NCBI GenBank assembly: GCA_040772305.1
Contig: JAXGYK010000001.1
Span: 1,178,001-1,242,000, forward strand
Source: Mesolinea sp040772305
Lineage (GTDB): Bacteria; Chloroflexota; Anaerolineae; Anaerolineales; Anaerolineaceae
Reading direction: 5' to 3'
Length of the DNA stretch: 64,000 nt
Part shown: positions 58,621 through 64,000 of the stretch, piece after piece
Position numbering within the stretch: position 1 is the first letter of the stretch
How the letters are laid out: every line of letters begins with the position of its first letter
The notes under the pieces: model-generated
Told to the model about the DNA's origin: nothing
The model's database searches: none
What the model saw: only the letters and a program-made list of their open reading frames with translations
Translations under genes and position numbers: made by a program

Positions 58621-59829
58621 ATGAGGCCTATTGAGATTTGCCCGGATATTTTCTGGGTTGGGGTCAATGATCGCTCAACGGAGCTGTTTGAAGGCTTGTG
58701 GCCGATCCAAAATGTGGGTGTATCTTACAACTCCTACCTCATCCGGGATGAGAAAACGGCTCTGGTAGACCTCTCGAAGGAAAATTTTTCGGACGACTTT
58801 ATTAACCAGGTTAGCGAGCTGATTGATCTTGCCAAACTGGACTACATTGTCGTCAATCATATGGAACCAGACCACAGCGGTGTGGTATTGCGGCTGCGGG
58901 AGCTGGCTCCAAAGGCTACCTTTATCGGCATGGGCAAAGCAATTGCCATGCTCAAGGACTTTTATGGGGTAGAAGACCAGGTGCAGGTTGTAAAACATGA
59001 AGAAACGCTTAATTTAGGGCGTTACACTTTGCGCTTTTTATTCACACCTTTGGTTCATTGGCCAGAAACGATGATGACCTATGTGGAAGATGAACAGCTT
59101 CTCTTTTCCTGTGATGCGTTCGGCTCCTATGGTGCTCTGAATGGAAAAATATTCGACGATCAAACGGAGAACCAGCGCTATTACGAGGAAGAAGCCCTGC
59201 GCTACTATACCAATATAGTCGCTGCGTTTAGCAAAAATGTGTTGCGTGCTGCAGAAACACTGAGTAAATATCCCCTAAAGATCATCGCGCCTTCTCATGG
59301 CCTGGTGTGGCGGAAAAATCCCATGCGGATTATTGAACTTTATGCAAAGTGGGCATACTATGGGGCAGAGCCAGAAACACATAGTGAGCCTGGTGTAACC
59401 GTGCTTTATGGCAGCATGTATCGTAATACGGAACGGGCCATGGAACAGGTATTGGGAGTATTCGCCGATGAGGATGTTCCTGTACAGGTTTTTAATGTAG
59501 GCAATATCCATCCCAGTTATATTTTGCCTTCACTATGGACCAAAAAAGGGGTGCTGGTTGCTTGTCCCACCTACGAACGTGCGATGTTCCCGGCAATGGT
59601 CAACTTGCTGCATTTTGCTGAAATAAAAGGTGTAAAGCACAAAGTTGCGGGCTACTTTGGTTCGTATGCCTGGAGCGGTGGGGCAAAGAGCGTTTTTAAT
59701 GACTATGCCCAAAAATTGAACTGGTCGGTTGTGGACGCAAAGGAGTTTATCGGCAGTCCAAAAGATGCTGATATTGCCCAGGCTCAGGCAATTGCCCGCG
59801 AGTTAGCCAAGCAGAGTAAAGCGGCTTAG
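58621..59829 (+). CDS. Flavodiiron protein (FprA-type flavoprotein)
   Basis: The protein (402 residues) joins a metallo-beta-lactamase-like diiron domain (residues 1 to about 250) and a flavodoxin domain (about 255-400). Diiron ligands are visible in VNHMEPDHSG (His80, Glu82, Asp84), PLVHWPETM, FSCDAFG and APSHGL. The FMN loop is VTVLYGSMYRNTERAM. These soluble enzymes reduce O2 to water or NO to N2O in anaerobes, using rubredoxin or F420 as donor. It is probably co-transcribed with fba. A terminator hairpin follows at 59897. Confidence 0.92.
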   Translation: MRPIEICPDIFWVGVNDRSTELFEGLWPIQNVGVSYNSYLIRDEKTALVDLSKENFSDDFINQVSELIDLAKLDYIVVNHMEPDHSGVVLRLRELAPKATFIGMGKAIAMLKDFYGVEDQVQVVKHEETLNLGRYTLRFLFTPLVHWPETMMTYVEDEQLLFSCDAFGSYGALNGKIFDDQTENQRYYEEEALRYYTNIVAAFSKNVLRAAETLSKYPLKIIAPSHGLVWRKNPMRIIELYAKWAYYGAEPETHSEPGVTVLYGSMYRNTERAMEQVLGVFADEDVPVQVFNVGNIHPSYILPSLWTKKGVLVACPTYERAMFPAMVNLLHFAEIKGVKHKVAGYFGSYAWSGGAKSVFNDYAQKLNWSVVDAKEFIGSPKDADIAQAQAIARELAKQSKAA

Positions 59830-59896
59830 GCCGTGAACAGACCCGCACGCTTAAGCTTTTAAGGGTTGGGTAACGGTCCTATTACATGCAGTTCGC

Positions 59897-59925
59897 GGCT
59901 GGCATTTATGCCAGCCACGTTCTTT
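59897..59925 (+). terminator. Probable terminator of the fba-flavodiiron operon
   Basis: GGCTGGC (59897-59903) pairs with GCCAGCC (59910-59916) around a 6-nt loop, followed by ACGTTCTTT. The T-tract is short but the position, 70 bases after the stop, fits. Confidence 0.6.
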
Positions 59926-60092
59926 AACAGGGTTTTGTAAAAACCAGCAAACATGCAGGCTTATATTATTACTCTCAATTTTCCGGAAGAACTGTGCAGT
60001 TCTGGTTTGCTTGCCGATCTTTTGGCAGGTTGAAAGCTTAAAACCGGCTGAACCTTAGCTCCAGGATTATGTTCTCAGATCCTTAGACGGAA

Positions 60093-60101
60093 TGTTATAA
60101 T
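60093..60101 (+). promoter_or_regulatory. Extended -10 promoter of glnS
   Basis: TGTTATAAT reads as TG-n-TATAAT, 26 bases before the glnS ATG. A good -35 is not needed for extended -10 promoters and is not seen. Confidence 0.6.
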
Positions 60102-60127
60102 CCTGCGAGAGTCCCAAAGGAGTACGT

Positions 60128-61810
60128 ATGATTAAAAAAGGCATTATATTTGATAATTTTATTACCCAGATCATTGACGAACACAACGCCAGCGGTCGAT
60201 TTGGCGGCAGGGTGCATACGCGTTTTCCTCCTGAACCAAACGGTTACCTTCATATTGGCCATGCCAAGGCCTTGGTTGCGGATTTTGCAATTGCTGAACA
60301 ATATGGCGGTCTGACTAATTTACGCTACGATGACACCAACCCGGTGAAGGAAGACGTTGAATTTGTGGATGCCATCAAAGAGGATATTCACTGGCTGGGC
60401 TTTGATTGGGGCGACCGCGAGTACTATGCCTCAGATTATTTTGAGCAACTCTATGAAATGGCTCTGCAAATGATCCGTCAAGGCCAGGCTTATGTGGATG
60501 AGCTTAGCGGGGACGAATTACGTGAACACCGTGGAACGCTTACTGAACCGGGCAGGAACAGCCCCTGGCGCGATCGTCCTATGGAAGAAAATTTGGACCT
60601 TTTTGAGCGTATGCGAGCAGGTGAATTCCCTGATGGCAGCAAGACATTGCGTGCAAAAATTGACATGAGCTCCCCCAACATTAACATGCGGGATCCAGTT
60701 ATGTACCGTATTCTGCATGCTACACATCATCGCACAGGGGATCAGTGGTGTATTTACCCGATGTATGACTGGGCTCATGGACAAAGTGACTCAATTGAAG
60801 GAATCACCCACAGTATGTGCTCGCTGGAGTACGAGAATCACAGGCCACTTTACGATTGGTTTATTGAGCAGCTTGGGATTTTCCACCCGCAGCAAATCGA
60901 ATTCGCACGATTGAACATTACTCACACGGTAATGAGCAAACGCAAGCTGCGCCTGATCGTGGAGCAAGGTTTTGTGGATGGTTGGGCCGATCCGCGCATG
61001 CCAACTTTGGCAGGGATGCGCCGTAGGGGCTACCCTCCGGAAGCAATCCTGGAGTTCATCGCTACCGTTGGAATTGCGAAAAACGAAAGTTTTGTAGATA
61101 TTGAACTGCTGGAACATATTGTGCGCGACGAACTGAACCTTAGCTCGAAAAGACGCATGGCAGTGCTGCAACCGCTTAAGCTCATTATCGATAATTATCC
61201 CGAGGGAAAAACGGAAATGTTTGATGTAAAAGATTTTCCGCAGGACCCCGAGAGCATGAGCACTCGTCCTGTTTCTTTCAGCCGCGAACTGTGGATTGAA
61301 CGGGACGATTTTATGGAAGAGCCGGTTCCAAAGTACCATCGTCTTAGCCCGGGTAAGGAAGTTCGCCTGATGAATGCCTATTTTGTGCGTGCTGTTGGCC
61401 TTGAAAAAGGACCCGATGGCGAATTGTTAGCGGTTCACTGTACTTACGACCCCGAGACCCGCGGAGGCAATGCTGCCGACGGACGAAAAGTAAAAGGCAC
61501 CATCCACTGGGTAGATTCTAAGACAGCTCTAGATGCCGAAGTGCATCTTTATGAGCAGCTCTTTCCCGATGCCTACCCTGAAGATTTGCCCGAAGGCGAG
61601 GTCTTTACCCAGCATATCAATCGTGACTCGAAACTGGTGATCGGGAATGCCAAACTGGAAGCAAGCCTGGCAGATCAAAAGCCGGGCGAGGTGTACCAGT
61701 TTGTCCGCAATGGCTACTTTACACCGGACAGCGCTATTGACCAAGACGGAAAACCAACCTGGCTGCGCACGATCGGCTTGGTAGATACCTGGGCAAAAAT
61801 GCAGAAATAA
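60128..61810 (+). CDS. glnS: Glutaminyl-tRNA synthetase
   Basis: At 560 residues this class I synthetase has the HIGH motif in RFPPEPNGYLHIGHAKAL, a KMSKS equivalent (VMSKRKLRLIV), and the GlnRS-specific TNLRYDDTNP and RLMNAYFVRAVG segments with the C-terminal anticodon-binding barrels. It charges tRNA-Gln directly. Many Chloroflexota relatives instead use GatCAB; the presence of GlnRS may reflect lateral transfer, which I cannot test here. AAAGGAG precedes the ATG. A CAU tRNA follows 66 bases downstream. Confidence 0.95.
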   Translation: MIKKGIIFDNFITQIIDEHNASGRFGGRVHTRFPPEPNGYLHIGHAKALVADFAIAEQYGGLTNLRYDDTNPVKEDVEFVDAIKEDIHWLGFDWGDREYYASDYFEQLYEMALQMIRQGQAYVDELSGDELREHRGTLTEPGRNSPWRDRPMEENLDLFERMRAGEFPDGSKTLRAKIDMSSPNINMRDPVMYRILHATHHRTGDQWCIYPMYDWAHGQSDSIEGITHSMCSLEYENHRPLYDWFIEQLGIFHPQQIEFARLNITHTVMSKRKLRLIVEQGFVDGWADPRMPTLAGMRRRGYPPEAILEFIATVGIAKNESFVDIELLEHIVRDELNLSSKRRMAVLQPLKLIIDNYPEGKTEMFDVKDFPQDPESMSTRPVSFSRELWIERDDFMEEPVPKYHRLSPGKEVRLMNAYFVRAVGLEKGPDGELLAVHCTYDPETRGGNAADGRKVKGTIHWVDSKTALDAEVHLYEQLFPDAYPEDLPEGEVFTQHINRDSKLVIGNAKLEASLADQKPGEVYQFVRNGYFTPDSAIDQDGKPTWLRTIGLVDTWAKMQK

Positions 61811-61876
61811 AACCAGGTAAAAAAAGGGTTTTCCAGGCGCAGTGTCCTTGCGCTTGTGATAAGATTAACCCCCTCC

Positions 61877-61948
61877 GGGCCCGTAGCTCAATGGCGGAGC
61901 AGGCGGCTCATAACCGCTTGGTTGAAGGTTCGAATCCTTCCGGGCCCA
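61877..61948 (+). tRNA. tRNA with CAU anticodon (elongator Met, or Ile2)
   Basis: All four arms fold: acceptor GGGCCCG/CGGGCCC, D-stem GCTC/GAGC, anticodon stem GGCGG/CCGCT with loop CTCATAA (anticodon CAT), a 5-base variable loop, and T-arm GAAGG/CCTTC with loop TTCGAAT. The discriminator is A and CCA is not encoded. The Watson-Crick G1-C72 pair argues against initiator tRNA. Elongator Met and lysidine-modified Ile2 share this anticodon and cannot be separated by eye. Length is 72 bases. Confidence 0.92.
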
Positions 61949-62192
61949 CTCTAACTTAAAGATATTTTGTAAGAAACCATTAGAAGATTAGTTATCGTCG
62001 AAGCATTTAGAACAGGCACTACAGTGCTGATCTTTTGTATGCCATAGAAAATGGCTACAATGCTATTCCCTCAGTTTTAAATTCAAACTAAGATCTGCTA
62101 TATCAACAAGCCTATCCAAGAGAAATCACCCATTCGCGATGATAGTTCACAGCTCCTGATTTGACTGTCAGCCTGCTGTCTTTTGGCAGCCC
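61949..62192. other. Intergenic region between the tRNA and the ROK kinase
   Basis: No gene, repeat or clear terminator is seen in this stretch. Confidence 0.5.
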
Positions 62193-62220
62193 TTGTATTT
62201 TTTACTCTGCTACCTATAAT
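62193..62220 (+). promoter_or_regulatory. Promoter of the ROK glucokinase-like gene
   Basis: TTGTAT (62193-62198) and a perfect TATAAT (62215-62220) are 16 bases apart. Transcription would start near 62227, which rules out translation from the upstream ATG-like codon at 62161 and supports ATG 62251. Confidence 0.7.
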
Positions 62221-62250
62221 TTCGAAAAAGTGTTTTATTCGGAGATTTCT

Positions 62251-63234
62251 ATGTCCTATCGTTATTATCTGGGTTGTGATCTGGGTGGCACAAACATCAA
62301 AGCTGGTCTGTTTGATTTAGAAAATGGTAAAGTGGTGGCTACAGAAGGTACGCCAACCTTGGGCCGGGAAGGCCCGCAGGCTGTGATGGCGCGCATATCT
62401 GCAGTATTGCAAGCAGTTGTAGAAAAATATGGCCTCAAGATGGACCAGATTGGCGGAATTGGTGTTTCTGCGCCTGGCCGCCTGGATCTCGAAACCGGTG
62501 AAACGGTGTTTCTTCCTAATCTGCCTTCTCATTGGGTGCGAATTCCGCTGCAGCGAACCTTAGCCGAAGCACTTGATCGACCTGTTTATATCTTGAATGA
62601 TGTGCGCGCGATCACCTATGGTGAGTGGGCCTTCGGCGCTGGTAAAGGTGTGGATTGTATGCTTTGCTTTGCGATTGGAACCGGAATTGGCGGGGGTGTC
62701 ATTTTAAATGACCAGTTGCTACTCAATCAGGGTGGAACCGCTGGCGAGCTAGGGCATATAAGCATAGATCTTAATGGTCCTGTTTGCGGTTGCGGCAATC
62801 GCGGTTGTGTAGAAACACTGGCTAGTGGGCCGGCCATTGCAACCATGGGCATAAATGCAGTGGTACAAGGCCAAACTACGATTATCGGAGAATTAGCCGG
62901 CTATGATCTCAATAAAATAACGCCATATCTGATAACCAAGGCTGCCGAAGCGGGGGATAAGGTTGCATTGCATATTTGGGATTTGGTAGGGGACTACATG
63001 GCAGTTGCCATCAGCAATGCATCCTTGGTGCTTGGACCTAAACGCGTGGTGATTACAGGGGGTGTTGCCTCTGCCGGTGAATTCCTTTTAAAACCAATCC
63101 GAAGAGGGATGAAACAACGTATGGTTGTGATGCCCCCGGAAGAAATCGAGCTTGTGTGCGGTAGTTTAGGAGATCTGGCTGGAATTATAGGCATGGCTGT
63201 TTGGGCAGCCAATAAAGGCGATCTGAACGAGTAA
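62251..63234 (+). CDS. ROK-family glucokinase-like sugar kinase
   Basis: The 327-residue kinase has the phosphate motif LGCDLGGTNIKAGLFD, the catalytic region with ILNDVRAITYGEWAFGAG, GTGIGGGVILN, and the full ROK zinc motif CGCGNRGCVETLASG after GELGHISIDLNG. It likely phosphorylates glucose or a related hexose. ATG 62251 has GGAG seven bases upstream. In contrast to the ROK protein at 16461, its zinc site is intact. A symmetric terminator follows at 63298. Confidence 0.9.
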   Translation: MSYRYYLGCDLGGTNIKAGLFDLENGKVVATEGTPTLGREGPQAVMARISAVLQAVVEKYGLKMDQIGGIGVSAPGRLDLETGETVFLPNLPSHWVRIPLQRTLAEALDRPVYILNDVRAITYGEWAFGAGKGVDCMLCFAIGTGIGGGVILNDQLLLNQGGTAGELGHISIDLNGPVCGCGNRGCVETLASGPAIATMGINAVVQGQTTIIGELAGYDLNKITPYLITKAAEAGDKVALHIWDLVGDYMAVAISNASLVLGPKRVVITGGVASAGEFLLKPIRRGMKQRMVVMPPEEIELVCGSLGDLAGIIGMAVWAANKGDLNE

Positions 63235-63297
63235 TAATAAGTACATTTCTAATGCCGCTTTGATACCGTTTCGCTCATCTTCTCAGTCATTAAACAA

Positions 63298-63319
63298 AAA
63301 AGCTTGTTAACAAGCTTTT
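63298..63319. terminator. Bidirectional intrinsic terminator
   Basis: AAAAGCTTGTT and AACAAGCTTTT form a perfect 22-bp palindrome. Folded with the loop TTAA it gives a hairpin flanked by A and T tracts, about 65 bases after the ROK kinase stop. Confidence 0.75.
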
Positions 63320-63430
63320 ACTTCAACAATAAAAATCCATTTAAGGTTTGGGTTAGATGTTATAGTATTTCCAAGTTGATTTATGAGTTATTAGATAAAT
63401 AAGAACCTATCATAAGAAGGCTTACAGGGA

Positions 63431-63901
63431 ATGATCAAACAAGCATATTTCGCAGCAGGGTGTTTTTGGGGTGTTGAGGCTGCATTTCAGGAGCTTGAAG
63501 GTGTTACGCGTACCAGTGTTGGCTATGCAGGAGGGCATTTGGATGAACCCAGCTATGCCGATGTGTGTTCGGAAACCAGTGGTCATGCCGAGACGGTCTG
63601 TGTAGAATACGACCCGTGTAAAATTAGTTACCAAGCTTTGTTGGACACGTTTTTTAATTTGCACGATCCCACTGAAGAGGGTCAAAACTGTTCCGATTTT
63701 GGCAGCCAATATCGTTCGATCATTTTTTTCATTGATGAGGACGAAAAAACGCTTGCCCTGAAGACCATCGCTCAGTTGGATAAAGAAGCAAGGTTTGACA
63801 GTCCAATCTGTACTGAAATTGTCTCCATGCCTGTTTTTTGGCCGGCAGAAGATTATCACCAGCAGTACTATGCCCGGCACGGCTTGCTAAAGCCCCTGTA
63901 A
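63431..63901 (+). CDS. msrA: Peptide methionine sulfoxide reductase MsrA
   Basis: The enzyme (156 residues) repairs the S-form of methionine sulfoxide in proteins. The catalytic GCFWGVEAAF motif has Cys11, followed by TSVGYAGG, the SGHAETVCVEYDP segment and NCSDFGSQYRS, and YHQQYY near the end. The C-terminus lacks the usual extra cysteines, so it may be a form recycled through Cys residues elsewhere or directly by thioredoxin. A short ACAGGGA precedes the ATG. Confidence 0.94.
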   Translation: MIKQAYFAAGCFWGVEAAFQELEGVTRTSVGYAGGHLDEPSYADVCSETSGHAETVCVEYDPCKISYQALLDTFFNLHDPTEEGQNCSDFGSQYRSIIFFIDEDEKTLALKTIAQLDKEARFDSPICTEIVSMPVFWPAEDYHQQYYARHGLLKPL

Positions 63902-63938
63902 GTCATGTAAGTCAGGCTTCTAAAGGGCACAGGGCAGG

Positions 63939-63944
63939 TATAAT
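63939..63944 (+). promoter_or_regulatory. -10 element placed for a leaderless transcript
   Basis: A perfect TATAAT ends seven bases before the ATG at 63952. No ribosome-binding site lies between them. Confidence 0.45.
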
Positions 63945-63951
63945 TCATTAC

Positions 63952-64000
63952 ATGAATGAAGAAAGCCCTTACCGTGAAAAAAGAATCGCTATTCTCATTG
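63952..64000 (+). CDS. Start of a protein gene, cut by the window edge
   Basis: The frame begins MNEESPYREKRIAILI and runs off the end. The hydrophobic strand RIAILI could open a nucleotide-binding fold, but too little is present to name it. The start is supported by the -10 hexamer exactly seven bases upstream. Confidence 0.5.
   Translation, partial: MNEESPYREKRIAILI

Noticed and set aside
61877..61948. Initiator tRNA-Met
   Set aside because: The first acceptor pair is G-C, and the anticodon stem lacks three consecutive G-C pairs at its base as in initiators.

Overview
The window looks like a chromosomal segment of an anaerobic member of the Chloroflexota, most likely class Anaerolineae. 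This is an inference from gene content: a serine hydroxymethyltransferase fused to a glycine cleavage T protein, lamin-tail and DUF3048 lipoproteins, DUF4870 proteins, a flavodiiron protein, and a mix of house-keeping genes in short mixed-strand blocks. No 16S rRNA is present to confirm it. Base composition is moderate, with two stretches (about 38.8-43.4 kb and 48.2-50.1 kb) that read like DNA from another source, possibly Firmicutes.

Layout. 0-7.4 kb: a nucleoside/uridine kinase-like protein, a family 2 glycosyltransferase, a PLP aminotransferase and the giant GlyA-GcvT fusion. 7.6-9.9 kb: an ECF sigma factor with a small membrane partner and two DUF4870 proteins. 10-21.9 kb: fmt facing mutS, then alaS, a ROK kinase/SIS pair, a dnaX-ybaB-recR operon and a lamin-tail protein. 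21.9-24.2 kb: a probable small RNA, a DinB-like protein, a phosphoribosyltransferase and a strongly structured intergenic region. 24.2-30.4 kb: ogt-era, then a decaying zone where an IS1182-type element has split a yhhN-like gene, another gene carries two stop codons, and an IS481-type element sits at the promoter of an S1-domain gene. 30.4-38.7 kb: S1 protein, enolase, a methyltransferase/uracil-DNA glycosylase/HutD-kinase fusion cluster, then MerR-like, GPP34, unknown, Sir2 and methyltransferase genes. 38.8-43.2 kb: a probably acquired four-gene sugar-catabolic operon (tandem class II aldolase, TIM-barrel protein, FGGY kinase, flavin reductase). 43.4-48.2 kb: GNAT, methyltransferase, a DnaQ-like exonuclease and an ArsR/P1B-ATPase metal-resistance pair. 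48.5-51.4 kb: an acquired ATPase/DUF4143 gene and a DUF3048 lipoprotein. 51.4-56 kb: a complete pstSCAB phosphate transporter behind a three-copy 11-bp Pho-box-like repeat; its PstS carries two tandem binding domains. 56.3-64 kb: a GT4 glycosyltransferase, class II fructose-bisphosphate aldolase, flavodiiron protein, glnS, a CAU tRNA, a ROK kinase, msrA and the start of one more gene.

How the genes work together. Clear functional units are the phosphate transporter (pstSCAB), metal efflux (ArsR-family repressor plus P1B ATPase with its operator), replication/repair (dnaX-ybaB-recR, mutS, ogt, UDG), glycolysis (eno, fba, glucokinase-like ROK), one-carbon metabolism (GlyA-GcvT) and oxidative-stress defence (flavodiiron protein, msrA). 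The items most worth a second look are the degenerate T-protein-like module inside the GlyA-GcvT fusion, the tandem PstS, the HutD-phosphotransferase fusion, the tandem aldolase with complementary metal-site losses, the unclassified RNA candidates near 22.0 and 24.0 kb, and the IS insertion whose 25-bp flanking repeat preserves a promoter. I did not find a CRISPR array, a prophage, or a recognisable multi-gene anti-phage system.
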